The notes under the pieces were generated by a model, which saw only the letters and a list, made by a program, of their open reading frames with translations, did not search any database and was not told the origin of the DNA. Below are positions 1 through 8,489 of a stretch of 64,000 nucleotides of DNA, piece by piece. Both the position numbers and the translations under genes were made by a program. This DNA is from Simiduia litorea. Its GTDB lineage: Bacteria; Pseudomonadota; Gammaproteobacteria; Pseudomonadales; Cellvibrionaceae. The DNA lies in contig NZ_AP031497.1 in NCBI RefSeq assembly GCF_042853465.1, positions 2,852,001 through 2,916,000 on the forward strand, given 5' to 3'. Every line of letters starts with the position of its first letter. Position 1 is the stretch's first letter.

Positions 1-129
1 GTAGTTGTGCAAATAAAAACACAACCGCAAGAGCAGATGACTGGGTACTTAGGGTTCATGGATGCTTAGCTAGTCCTACAGGGAATTTTCCGGATATCGC
101 TCTATAACAATAATGAAATGGAGCAAATC

Positions 130-2268
130 ATGAATATCTCTCTGGGCAAGTTAATCTTGCCACTGAGTTTTTCCCTCGCAGCACTCAGCATGAACGCCGA
201 TGCAGGCAGTTGGCAAAACAACGCCAGCGTTGGCGGTTTCAATAAGGTCCACATTTATACTCCCGATAGCGTATCAAGTATCGGTCAAGGTAAAGGCTTG
301 CTTATTGTATTACATGGCTGCACCCAGAGTATTGATGCGTTCAAAACAGCCAAGCTCGAAACCGCTGCAGAAACCTACGGACTTGTGATTGCCGTACCCG
401 ACGCGATGAACAAATCCGGTTTCAGTTGTTGGCATTACTGGGACAATACAAAATCTCGCAGCCACAAGGATTACAAAAACCTCATTAGCCTTGCCACCAC
501 CTTATCGAGTGACGCCAACCGCAATATCGATAGCAAACAAGTTTACATAGCAGGATTATCCTCTGGCGCTGCTTTCGCAAATACCACGGCCTGTTTAGCA
601 CCGGACGTATTTGCCGGCATGGGCATTAGCGCGGGGCCAAGTATTGGCACCAGTTCCAGTGGCGCGATTTCGACCTGTGAGAGCGCCAATGTAACATCGC
701 GCTGTAACACTTACGCCGGCAGTTATGCCAGTCATTTCGCCACCCAAATTACCTCTATCGCTCACGGCGATGCCGACACCACAGTTAACACCTGCTACAA
801 CCAACAAAATGCCAGCGGTATGGCTGGCGTCTATGGGGTCAACCAACTTAGTGGCAGTCAAGTGATTAGCGAAGGTACACGCACCGCGGATCAAACACTA
901 TGGACCGACGGCCGTGTCTCTATGCTTTGGCTCAATGGTCTAGATCACGCCTGGTCGGGCGGCGCAGGCGCTTCCGGCAGCTACATTGGCAGCGCGAGTA
1001 TTAATTACGCCAGTTATTTAGGCGAATTTTTTAAAAATAATAATAAGCGGGTCAGCCGTAACCAAGCGCCAACCTTGAGCAATGTCATCACCAGTAGCAG
1101 CCAAGATTGGATTCTTGTGGATGGCGATGCCGAGGATGCTGAAACGAGTGTGTCGGCTATCAACATAGAATTCAAACGGCTAGACAGCACCGCGAACGCG
1201 ATAAATCGACACACACAAGTTGATGGGAGTGGTCATTTCAGTGTCAACCAAAGTGGCTTCAGCAATGGCCTGTACAGCGTTTCAGTAACCGCCACCGATA
1301 CCGAGGGCGCCACCAGCATCATGACTCAGAAAACCCAACGCGTCGGCCCGGAACCCGCAGCTGCGGCACCCACCTTGCAGAACATCACGGCTCAAGTGAG
1401 CGGCCAATGCGCCACCGTTGCTGGCGATGTGTTTGACATCAACAACAACCTTACACACGTGCAGGTGAGCTTTAGCCAGCAAACCCTAAGCGCCGCAATT
1501 AACGGCACAAACTTTAGCGCCCAAACCTGCGCCTTAGCTGGCGGTGCCCAAACTGCCACTGTCACGGCCACAGATTCAAGCGGCCTGAGCACGCAAGCCA
1601 GTATCAGCTTTACCATTGATGCTGGCTCCACCGGCGACTATAACCATCACATAAACTTGGGGCATATCACCTGGGGCAATGGTTATTCAGCCTGCTACTT
1701 AGCCTTCGGCACCAACCCCTTCACCATGCGCGAAACCAGCGCCGGCAGCAGTCAATGTCAATGGGTTGCCGATGGCCAAGCCTCCTGTGCAGGGCCGGCG
1801 CAAACCTGCAGTAACACACCTACCGATACCGATGGCGATGGCATCGCCGACGAGGTCGATAATTGCCCGCTCATCGCCAATGCCAATCAGCAAGATAATG
1901 ACGCTGACGGCCTCGGCAATGCCTGCGACAGTACACCTAACGGCGAGCAGCAACCGACAGATACCGATAACGACGGCGTTGCCGATAGCCAAGATAATTG
2001 CCCCAACATCGCCAACAGCAATCAACTCGATAGCGATGCCGATGGTGTAGGTGACGCCTGTGACAGCACCCCGAATGGCGACTTTCAGTGCACGCAAACC
2101 ACGTCTAGCAACTACGCTCACGTGCAGGGCAATAGAGCCACCACTAGCGGCGGCTACGTTTACGCAAAAGGTTCGGGAACCAATATAGGCCTATACAATA
2201 TATTTGTAACTAAGACACTCGCACAAACGAGCAGTGGTTTTTATATTCTGGGTAACTGTCCAAACTAA
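130..2268 (+). CDS. Secreted PHB-depolymerase-family esterase with thrombospondin type-3 repeats
   Basis: Secreted serine esterase of the PHB depolymerase/feruloyl-acetylxylan esterase group, expected to cleave ester bonds in an extracellular polymer. The first ~25 residues are a signal peptide ending near NADA. The catalytic domain (about residues 30-310) has an LHGCTQS segment and the lipase box GLSSG near residue 144. Ig-like linker segments follow, then a Cys-rich stretch, then two thrombospondin type-3 calcium motifs (DTDGDGIADEVDNCP and DTDNDGVADSQDNCP, about residues 565-650) and a short Cys-containing tail. An ATG at 118 is possible, but the ATG at 130 has GGAG six bases upstream and begins directly with the signal peptide. 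The gene stands alone, followed by a hairpin terminator. The true substrate (polyhydroxyalkanoate, xylan ester or other) cannot be told from sequence. Confidence 0.85.
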   Translation: MNISLGKLILPLSFSLAALSMNADAGSWQNNASVGGFNKVHIYTPDSVSSIGQGKGLLIVLHGCTQSIDAFKTAKLETAAETYGLVIAVPDAMNKSGFSCWHYWDNTKSRSHKDYKNLISLATTLSSDANRNIDSKQVYIAGLSSGAAFANTTACLAPDVFAGMGISAGPSIGTSSSGAISTCESANVTSRCNTYAGSYASHFATQITSIAHGDADTTVNTCYNQQNASGMAGVYGVNQLSGSQVISEGTRTADQTLWTDGRVSMLWLNGLDHAWSGGAGASGSYIGSASINYASYLGEFFKNNNKRVSRNQAPTLSNVITSSSQDWILVDGDAEDAETSVSAINIEFKRLDSTANAINRHTQVDGSGHFSVNQSGFSNGLYSVSVTATDTEGATSIMTQKTQRVGPEPAAAAPTLQNITAQVSGQCATVAGDVFDINNNLTHVQVSFSQQTLSAAINGTNFSAQTCALAGGAQTATVTATDSSGLSTQASISFTIDAGSTGDYNHHINLGHITWGNGYSACYLAFGTNPFTMRETSAGSSQCQWVADGQASCAGPAQTCSNTPTDTDGDGIADEVDNCPLIANANQQDNDADGLGNACDSTPNGEQQPTDTDNDGVADSQDNCPNIANSNQLDSDADGVGDACDSTPNGDFQCTQTTSSNYAHVQGNRATTSGGYVYAKGSGTNIGLYNIFVTKTLAQTSSGFYILGNCPN

Positions 2269-2281
2269 CTTTGGATCAAGG

Positions 2282-2313
2282 CTTGGCAGACTCGAAACGT
2301 CTGCCAAGTTTCA
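2282..2313 (+). terminator. Rho-independent terminator after the esterase gene
   Basis: A perfect 10-bp stem (CTTGGCAGAC / GTCTGCCAAG, 2282-2291 and 2299-2308) with loop TCGAAAC is followed by a short TTT run. It starts 14 bp after the esterase stop codon. The U-tract is weak, so efficiency is uncertain. Confidence 0.6.
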
Positions 2314-2374
2314 CGCCAAAAACGCAGTATTATTGCAACCAATCATCACGACCCGTTTTCACAACCTGCTAAGG

Positions 2375-3853
2375 TTATGCGGCCTGCAACATAAATGCGA
2401 AACAACTACCCTGGCCTAGGCGCGACGTCACTTGAATGCTGCAGCCATGCAAATCTAAAATCCGCTTAACAATAGCTAAGCCCAGCCCCGTGCCTTGCTC
2501 AGATTCCACATTGGGTCTTGTACCACGGTAATAGCGATCAAACAATTTTGGTAATTCATCTTGGCTCACACCGATACCGGTATCGGCAACGCTCACATGA
2601 ATATTGGCAACACCAGACTTCAAACCCAGCGTTACCTTGCCACCGGAAGGCGTATAGCGCAGCGCATTTTCCACTAAGTTTTCCAACACCCGCTCAATCA
2701 GGGCAATATCGGCGTCCACTTGAAATAATCCACCATCTACTTGAAAGACCAGATCAATATGTCGATCCTTTGCTTTTAATTCGAATTTTTGCATCACATC
2801 TTGAAGCAGTTCCGCCAAAGAAAAACGCTCCAACTTAGGGGTAATTCGACCAGCATCCAACTTGCTCAACTCAAATAGCTCGCTAATGAGGCGCCCCAAG
2901 CGCTGGCAATGTTTAAACGCCGTGGATAAATATCGAGATCGCTCTGCCTCGGTCAGCTTTTGGCTAGGTAAACTCAAAACCTCTAAATAACCCTGCATGG
3001 ATGCCAGCGGTGTGCGTAAATCGTGTGACACATTGGAGATCAACTCTCTACGCAACCGATCGGTTTCTTCCAGGCTGTGCATTTGCGCCTCAATTCGACG
3101 TTGCATGGCATTAAAAGCTTGACTCATATGAGCTATTTCGTCGCGCCCAAGGGACAGCGTATTTTCTTTAGCGGCGGGAACAAGTTGTTGTGCCCGCGCA
3201 AATTTATGCATCGCTAAAGATAATTGCCTGAGCGGTTTAGTCAGACTACTAAAGATCAAAAAACCCACCGCTACACCGAAGCTTAACAAGGCGAATATCG
3301 CGCCAGCAGCCAACTGCAATGAATAACTACCCTTCAGTGAATCACTTAAGGTGCTGTAGCGCTCGCCCCCGAGAATGACATACAAATAACCTTCTGGCGC
3401 CGCGACTGCGCCGACGGGAAATACCGAAAATATTTTTTCTCCGCTGTCAGTCCGCGGGTCCGTGCCTAAAACCGCTGACGCTTCGGGCTCTGCCAACCAG
3501 CGTTGTAACGGCGGCAAGGCAACCTGATGTCGCTTAATCGACTCGGCGGGAACACCTTGGGACACAATGCGTCCGTCGGCATCCAGTAAGTACACTTCAA
3601 CAATGGGATTTACCACCATAACTAAACCGGCCAACTCTTGCATTGCCGCTTCGTTAACCACGCCCTGCTCGATGAGTGGCGCGCGATTAACGATATACAT
3701 CGCGAGGCTACGGTTTAGCTTTTGGGTAATCTCATCGTAATACCGATCACTGCTCCAAAAAATTAGCGAGACGTAACTCAAGCCAATCAAGCAGAACAAC
3801 AACATAAAACTCACACTGAGTCGCGCTCTAAGACTCCACGCTCGCCAGATCAT
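2375..3853 (-). CDS. Sensor histidine kinase (HAMP, HisKA, HATPase)
   Basis: Membrane-bound sensor kinase of 492 residues. TM1 lies at about 12-34, a periplasmic sensor region at 35-178, TM2 at 180-204, and HAMP at 205-258. The HisKA H-box is SNVSHDLRTPLAS, with His277 as predicted phospho-acceptor. The HATPase domain has the N box (LENLVENALRYTP), the G1 box (DTGIGV) and the G2 box (GTGLGLAIVKR). All boxes are intact, so it should be active. It overlaps the upstream response-regulator gene by 4 bp (ATGA), so the two are translationally coupled. The signal is unknown. The operon lies downstream of two spondin-domain genes but is separated from them by a terminator-like hairpin. Confidence 0.9.
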   Translation of the reverse strand: MIWRAWSLRARLSVSFMLLFCLIGLSYVSLIFWSSDRYYDEITQKLNRSLAMYIVNRAPLIEQGVVNEAAMQELAGLVMVVNPIVEVYLLDADGRIVSQGVPAESIKRHQVALPPLQRWLAEPEASAVLGTDPRTDSGEKIFSVFPVGAVAAPEGYLYVILGGERYSTLSDSLKGSYSLQLAAGAIFALLSFGVAVGFLIFSSLTKPLRQLSLAMHKFARAQQLVPAAKENTLSLGRDEIAHMSQAFNAMQRRIEAQMHSLEETDRLRRELISNVSHDLRTPLASMQGYLEVLSLPSQKLTEAERSRYLSTAFKHCQRLGRLISELFELSKLDAGRITPKLERFSLAELLQDVMQKFELKAKDRHIDLVFQVDGGLFQVDADIALIERVLENLVENALRYTPSGGKVTLGLKSGVANIHVSVADTGIGVSQDELPKLFDRYYRGTRPNVESEQGTGLGLAIVKRILDLHGCSIQVTSRLGQGSCFAFMLQAA

Positions 3854-4584
3854 AGCGCCTCCTGAAACTTATAACCCACTCCCCACACGGTCAGAATATA
3901 TTTTGGCTGTGAAGGGTCAGATTCAATTTTGGCGCGCAATCGATTGATGTGGCTGTTAACAGTGTGCTCGTAACCATCGTGACCGTAGCCCCATACGTCT
4001 TGCAACAGATCCATGCGTCGAAAAACCTTGCCGGGATTACTCACAAAATAACATAGCAGGTCAAACTCCTTCGCGGTGCAATCTACCGTCGCACCACGCA
4101 CTTCTACCCGACGCTGCTGGCTATCAACCAAAATATCTCCCACCTGTACTATTCTTTCGGCTGGATTTGGCACGGGAACCTGATTCATGGCCGAGCGCCG
4201 CAACAGCGCCTTGACTCTCGCCACCAGCTCCAGTGAACTAAATGGCTTGGTCAAGTAATCATCGGCACCTAATTCCAGCCCCAGCACGCGATCCAATTCC
4301 GTGGCGCGCGAAGTTAGCATTAACACCGGCGTCGTTATCCCTTTTGCGCGCAATTCGCGACACACATCTAAGCCATCCATACCTGGCAAACGCAAATCGA
4401 GTAAAATTAGATCCCATTTTTGCGCAAGAGCAAGGGCAAGACCTTCACTACCCGAGTGACACTTAATGCACTCGCCCGCTAGGTCGCGCAATTGCAGCTG
4501 AACCAGTTCGGCTAAATCTTTTTCATCTTCAACGATGAGAAAACGTCGCTCCGGCGTTGGATAAGCCAAAATGCTTGCGCTCAT
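3850..4584 (-). CDS. OmpR/PhoB-family response regulator
   Basis: Two-domain DNA-binding response regulator of 244 residues. The receiver domain (about 14-130) has an acidic cluster (VEDE), phospho-acceptor Asp63 within LLDLRLPGMDG, and the conserved Lys in YLTKPFSSLEL. The C-terminal winged helix (about 145-242) has the typical ending TVWGVGYKF and the recognition segment YEHTVNSHINRLRAKIE. It is the cognate partner of the histidine kinase that starts inside its stop codon. The start is supported by AAGGA six bases upstream of the ATG. The regulon is unknown; the neighbouring spondin genes are an obvious but unproven target. Confidence 0.92.
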   Translation of the reverse strand: MSASILAYPTPERRFLIVEDEKDLAELVQLQLRDLAGECIKCHSGSEGLALALAQKWDLILLDLRLPGMDGLDVCRELRAKGITTPVLMLTSRATELDRVLGLELGADDYLTKPFSSLELVARVKALLRRSAMNQVPVPNPAERIVQVGDILVDSQQRRVEVRGATVDCTAKEFDLLCYFVSNPGKVFRRMDLLQDVWGYGHDGYEHTVNSHINRLRAKIESDPSQPKYILTVWGVGYKFQEAL

Positions 4585-4640
4585 GGGCAGTCCTTAAAAT
4601 ACTGGTTCTTTGTCAAATAAACAGACGTATAAATTGAAGG

Positions 4641-4704
4641 CAAAAACTCGCTCGGGGCACTCTCAGCCACCTTGGCAAAACACCAAAGCTGAGCAACCCG
4701 AGCG
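4641..4704 (-). terminator. Nested-stem hairpin/terminator between the spondin operon and the two-component operon
   Basis: On the minus strand, three nested inverted repeats can be paired: CGCTCGGG/CCCGAGCG (4649-4656 with 4697-4704), CTCAGC/GCTGAG (4662-4667 with 4688-4693) and an inner CTTGG/CCAAAG. On the minus strand the structure is followed by AGTTTTTGCC. It lies 47 bp past the second spondin gene and ahead of the response regulator, so it probably ends the spondin transcript. Confidence 0.6.
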
Positions 4705-4750
4705 ACGTAAGTGATAAAAAATATCACTGCACAAATCTCGCAGCGACCGG

Positions 4751-5494
4751 TTATTGCATGCGGGTAACCACAACCCTTAACACTGGGTTGTCGAAACGAT
4801 GGACGTTAGTTAAAACCGAGCCCATCGATCCTTCATCGCTGGTTAACACACCAGCATGCATGGCCACTTGATCGCGAATATCATCGCGTTGTGCATTAAA
4901 GCCTTCCTGCGCACCGCCAGCTGCCGCTGGGCCGGGTACCGTATCAGCCGACTCACTATTGGCCTCCGTACCGGCGTCATAGGCCACTGTTGTCAACGTG
5001 ATTGAGTCGCCAACGGCTAGGTTTGTTACATCCAAACCATTAAATCCCGTGATAGCGTCATTGGTGTTAACAAGCATGGTCACAGCACTTAATTGCACTG
5101 GCTCCGTGTGCGCCACATCAAACTCAGCGCTAACCGTGACCGTCTCGCTCATGCCCGGCATTAATACACCCGCGCCGCCGACGTTATTAAACGTCATGGC
5201 ATTGGCATCTAATTGAGCAAGCAGATCCCCATTGGCACCACTTTCGGCCAGTTGCTCCAACGCAACACTGGCCGCGGTTCCCACCCTCATCAACCGCACC
5301 TCTGAATTGTGTAGGCTTGCAACTAAGGGAGAAACCGGTTGGCCATAGGTGAGGTTGGTCACTTGAATCGAGTACTCGCGCAACGCCGTATCCGGCGCCG
5401 GATCATCGTCATCTCTGTCTGGACAACCCGCGAGCAGCGCAACCGCACAGGTCAGTAAACTCCAACGCCCTATCAACTCTAGTGGCTTATTCAT
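4751..5494 (-). CDS. Spondin-domain lipoprotein
   Basis: Exported protein of 247 residues with a bacterial Spondin_N-type domain. The N-terminus is a lipoprotein signal (LLTCAVALLAGC, lipid-modified Cys about 24) followed by an acidic linker. The domain shows YSIQVTNLTYGQPVSPLVASLH, a PGMSETV segment, and the AYDAGTEANSES signature, and it ends with FDNPVLRVVVTRMQ. The same order of motifs occurs in the adjacent upstream gene, so the two are diverged tandem paralogues 10 bp apart. Spondin_N folds are C2-like and often bind calcium or surfaces; the function of the bacterial versions is unknown. Membrane anchoring distinguishes this copy from its secreted partner. Confidence 0.8.
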   Translation of the reverse strand: MNKPLELIGRWSLLTCAVALLAGCPDRDDDDPAPDTALREYSIQVTNLTYGQPVSPLVASLHNSEVRLMRVGTAASVALEQLAESGANGDLLAQLDANAMTFNNVGGAGVLMPGMSETVTVSAEFDVAHTEPVQLSAVTMLVNTNDAITGFNGLDVTNLAVGDSITLTTVAYDAGTEANSESADTVPGPAAAGGAQEGFNAQRDDIRDQVAMHAGVLTSDEGSMGSVLTNVHRFDNPVLRVVVTRMQ

Positions 5495-5504
5495 AGCTTT
5501 CTCC

Positions 5505-6227
5505 TTATTGCACGGTGACAGTGATGCGCGCCACAGGGTTCAACCAACGATGCGCAGTGGCGCTGATATCACTAACGCCACCGGCAGCGTCCATATCACC
5601 TAAAACACCGCGATGGATATGAACAAATCCTTCAGCACTGCCCGATTGCCCCGTGCCGTTCATACCAATCTCTGCCTCCAATGGCGGTGGCACAGGCATA
5701 CCTGGCTGACCCGACATACCAGAGCCACGCAATTCATTATTGGCTTCGGTACCGGCGTCATAGGCGTTTAGGTTGTAGGTATAGGTGCCGGGCTCGGTGG
5801 GCAACGTTAAACTGTCGAGGCCTACGAAACCGTCGTTGCTGGGTAATAACATGGCGACAATAGAAAGCTGGGTATTGGCCGCGTTAGTGTCGTTATTAAT
5901 CATCGCGCTGGTGCTGGCACCCGGTAGCAATAATCCAGCGGCAGGGTTTGCCACAACTTGACCCGCCACTGCGGTAACCGCCGCCTCTAACCCAGCGATA
6001 TCGCCCCCCTCGGCCATTGCCTGCAGAGCGCTGCTGGCAGCCATGCCCGATTGAAATAAGTGGGTACTGTCGGGGTGCGCCGCCACTAATAGCGGCGTGA
6101 AATAAGTACCGCGCGTTAAGTTTTGAATCTCGATGGCATAATCCGCCGCCACGCTAGTGAGCGGCACTAAACTCGCAATCATAAAAGCCAAGGGGGTGAA
6201 AAGCCGTGTGGTTGTTTTTATGTGCAT
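5505..6227 (-). CDS. Secreted spondin-domain protein
   Basis: Exported Spondin_N-domain protein of 240 residues. The start at 6227 is chosen because AAGGA lies seven bases upstream of that ATG and a clean signal peptide begins there (MHIKTTTRLF to TSVAA); the frame opens 51 bases further upstream without a good ribosome site. Motifs seen are YAIEIQNLTRGTYFTPLLVA, LLLPGASTS, the AYDAGTEANNEL signature, a late HIHRG segment, and the ending WLNPVARITVTVQ. There is no lipobox Cys, unlike its 10-bp-downstream paralogue, so the pair may be one soluble and one anchored form. The biological role is unknown. Confidence 0.8.
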   Translation of the reverse strand: MHIKTTTRLFTPLAFMIASLVPLTSVAADYAIEIQNLTRGTYFTPLLVAAHPDSTHLFQSGMAASSALQAMAEGGDIAGLEAAVTAVAGQVVANPAAGLLLPGASTSAMINNDTNAANTQLSIVAMLLPSNDGFVGLDSLTLPTEPGTYTYNLNAYDAGTEANNELRGSGMSGQPGMPVPPPLEAEIGMNGTGQSGSAEGFVHIHRGVLGDMDAAGGVSDISATAHRWLNPVARITVTVQ

Positions 6228-6354
6228 GAGACAGTCCTTGCGAATGCTGTTGATTGAGGAGCAATCAGTCTGCGCCACCGTCTCGGTGTATTCCTCACAG
6301 AAGTGTCACAAGAGGGTCACTTTTTTGTGGCGATAGCTGGGGCAACTCGACGCA

Positions 6355-6384
6355 TAAAAAAGCCCGCTGCTGCGGGCCTTAAGA
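6355..6384 (-). terminator. Rho-independent terminator of the SMI1/KNR4 gene
   Basis: On the minus strand GGCCCGCAGCAGCGGGC forms a short GC-rich hairpin followed by TTTTTTATGC. It begins about 17 bp after the stop codon of the SMI1-like gene. Confidence 0.8.
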
Positions 6385-6400
6385 CATCACTGGCATGGAA

Positions 6401-6802
6401 CTAGCTTTCTAACCACACATCGCGCGCCCAGTACCAAATGGTTTCCCAAGTTTCGCCGGTTAAGTCACCATCGGCCCACAACACCACTTCACCTTCGGGT
6501 TCTAAGCAATAATAAGTGTCTTCCTGTTTACAAAAGGGCAACAAATGCCGAGGCACACCGTCAGACCAGGCGGTAGCGCAAATCTCCGGCAAATAATTAT
6601 GTGCCGAGGCATCGGCAACGACAGCGGGCTCTAAAGAGCCAACAATAACGTCGCTAACTTCCAATAAAAACTCGCGATAATCTCGCGGCAGTGGCAATAA
6701 AATTTGCTCTTCTGCCTCTACCGTCATTTCGTGAGTTGGCAACTCCATACCCCAAGCAACAGCGGTATTGGCCTCGCGCAGCATTTCTACTATTTCGTCC
6801 AT
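6401..6802 (-). CDS. SMI1/KNR4 (SUKH) family protein
   Basis: Small cytoplasmic protein of 133 residues with a SUKH-type fold. Features seen are LPRDYREFLLEVSDVIVGSLEP (about 45-65) and a late segment with YYCLEPEGEVVLWADGDLTGETW followed by a Trp/Asp-rich end. SUKH proteins often act as immunity proteins against contact-dependent or secreted toxins, but many are stand-alone with unknown role. No toxin gene lies beside it, so an immunity function cannot be assigned. The start at 6802 has AGGGG five bases upstream; an ATG eight codons earlier lacks a site. It has its own terminator and appears monocistronic. Confidence 0.75.
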   Translation of the reverse strand: MDEIVEMLREANTAVAWGMELPTHEMTVEAEEQILLPLPRDYREFLLEVSDVIVGSLEPAVVADASAHNYLPEICATAWSDGVPRHLLPFCKQEDTYYCLEPEGEVVLWADGDLTGETWETIWYWARDVWLES

Positions 6803-6826
6803 AACTTCCCCTAAATCTGGCGGCAT

Positions 6827-7131
6827 TAAACACTAAGCATTTGCCCGCTGCAATCGAGCTCGCTTACCCACGCATTGCACTCGCCAGCGAAACCATTGAA
6901 CGAGCGCCAAAGGCCACTGCAGTAATTGGTTGCACACCGCAAGATTGACGCGAAAACACAGAAAAATTAGGTATATATTGCTAATAATTAAGCCGATAGC
7001 TGCAGCCTATCCGACAACCTAGCAAACAGCGAAAATATCCTTGCGCAACAGCGCTAATGCCATTACTTTTGTTCCCGGTCACCCTAATAAAGCGCTGGCA
7101 ATAGTGGCCATACGTACCAACTAACAAGTAA
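6827..7131. other. Intergenic region without recognised features
   Basis: AT-richer stretch between the SMI1-like gene and sstT. It contains a TATATATTGCTAATAATTAA segment near 6970-6990 but no ORF with a ribosome site and no RNA family I recognise. It presumably carries the divergent promoters. Confidence 0.4.
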
Positions 7132-7147
7132 AACGATACGTATCGTT
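7132..7147. promoter_or_regulatory. 16-bp perfect palindrome upstream of sstT (candidate operator)
   Basis: AACGATACGTATCGTT is a perfect 16-bp inverted repeat centred 64 bp before the sstT start codon. Length, symmetry and position fit a dimeric repressor site. No regulator gene lies adjacent, so the binding factor is unknown. Confidence 0.5.
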
Positions 7148-7203
7148 CAACCTACAAAATACTTAATAACATCCAATAACAACCAATAACAACGGGCGCG
7201 TAC

Positions 7204-8409
7204 ATGCAGTCGACATCGGTAATATCCCGAATTCTCAACACCAGTCTCATCACCCAAATCGCGGTTGGCATTCTTGCCGGTATCGCCTTGGGAATTTTTG
7301 CGCCAGCTGGCGCCGAACACGCGGCGATGCTGGGCAATCTCTTTGTTCAAGCCCTAAAAGCCGTAGCGCCCTTATTGGTGTTCATTTTAGTCGCCTCGGC
7401 CATTGCCAATCAAAATAGCGATGCCAAAGGCCAAATGCGCCCCATTGTCGGTCTTTATCTCATTGGCACACTGAGCGCCGCTATGATTGCCGTCGGCCTC
7501 AGTCTGCTGTTTCCCAGCGAACTGACCTTAACCTTGACCAGCCAGTCCTTGGATGCGCCCCAAGGCGTGGGTGAAGTGTTACAAAATTTGCTTTTTAAGC
7601 TGGTCGACAACCCAATCAATGCCCTATTAACCGGAAACTTTATTGGTATTTTAGTCTGGGGCATCGCCCTTGGTCTCGGCCTAAAACAAGCACAAGCTAG
7701 CACCAAGCAAGTATTCGCCGATGCCGCTCACGCCATCACTCAGGTGGTACGTATTGTGATTCGCACGGCGCCCCTAGGTATCTTTGGTCTCGTGGCGGGT
7801 AATTTGGCTGCCGGCGGGCTGGGGGTTTTAGGCGGCTACCTACACGTGTTAGCGGTGCTGATCGGCGCAATGTTATTGATGGCGCTTTTCGTTAACCCGC
7901 TCATCGCTTGGTTTAAAACCGGTGCCAACCCCTACCCGCTAGTCTTCACCTGCTTACGCGAAAGTGGCATTACCGCGTTTTTCACCCGCAGCTCTGCCGC
8001 TAACATTCCGGTCAACTTGGCACTGTGCGAAAAGTTGGAACTCGATAAAGATACCTACGCGGTTTCAATTCCGTTGGGTGCTACCATCAATATGGCCGGC
8101 GCTGCGATCACTATTACGGTACTGACACTTGCTGCTGTGCACACCTTAGGCATTCAAGTGGACCTACTCACGGCACTTTTGCTCAGCGTTATCGCCGCGG
8201 TTTCCGCTTGTGGCGCCTCAGGGGTAGCCGGTGGCTCGCTGTTACTTATCCCACTCGCCTGTAGCTTATTTGGCATTCCCGACGACATAGCCATGCAAGT
8301 AGTTGCCGTTGGTTTCGTGATCAGCGTGCTACAAGACTCGGCAGAAACGGCACTTAATAGCTCGACCGATGTGGTATTTACGGCCGCCGTTTGCCGAGCA
8401 AAAAACTAG
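7204..8409 (+). CDS. sstT: Serine/threonine:Na+ symporter SstT
   Basis: Inner-membrane Na+-coupled L-serine/L-threonine importer of the dicarboxylate/amino acid:cation symporter (DAACS) family. At 401 residues it matches the usual SstT length. It is almost wholly hydrophobic and has family signatures: the serine-rich re-entrant-loop-like FFTRSSAANIPVNL (about 260-273), SIPLGATINMAGAAITI (about 287-303), and VSACGASGVAGGSLLLIPLA near the C-terminus. The gene is monocistronic and preceded by a 16-bp palindrome. Imported threonine could feed the Tdh-Kbl-GcvP route encoded about 25 kb further on; this link is inference. Confidence 0.92.
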   Translation: MQSTSVISRILNTSLITQIAVGILAGIALGIFAPAGAEHAAMLGNLFVQALKAVAPLLVFILVASAIANQNSDAKGQMRPIVGLYLIGTLSAAMIAVGLSLLFPSELTLTLTSQSLDAPQGVGEVLQNLLFKLVDNPINALLTGNFIGILVWGIALGLGLKQAQASTKQVFADAAHAITQVVRIVIRTAPLGIFGLVAGNLAAGGLGVLGGYLHVLAVLIGAMLLMALFVNPLIAWFKTGANPYPLVFTCLRESGITAFFTRSSAANIPVNLALCEKLELDKDTYAVSIPLGATINMAGAAITITVLTLAAVHTLGIQVDLLTALLLSVIAAVSACGASGVAGGSLLLIPLACSLFGIPDDIAMQVVAVGFVISVLQDSAETALNSSTDVVFTAAVCRAKN

Positions 8410-8489
8410 TTCTACCGAATAACCTGCTTACGCGGGGCCTAACTTGCTATCATTCAGGCCTCGCTTTCAGGACACCCAAGGATTGATGT

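Noticed and set aside
1699..2121. 140-residue antisense frame rich in Ile/Val/Gly opposite the thrombospondin repeats, and the matching + strand frame.
   Set aside because: Both are shadows of the repeated Asp/Gly/Asn codons of the esterase gene.
6401..6802. Toxin-immunity pair around the SMI1/KNR4 gene.
   Set aside because: No polymorphic toxin, Rhs, CdiA or secretion gene lies beside it; the flanking genes are unrelated.
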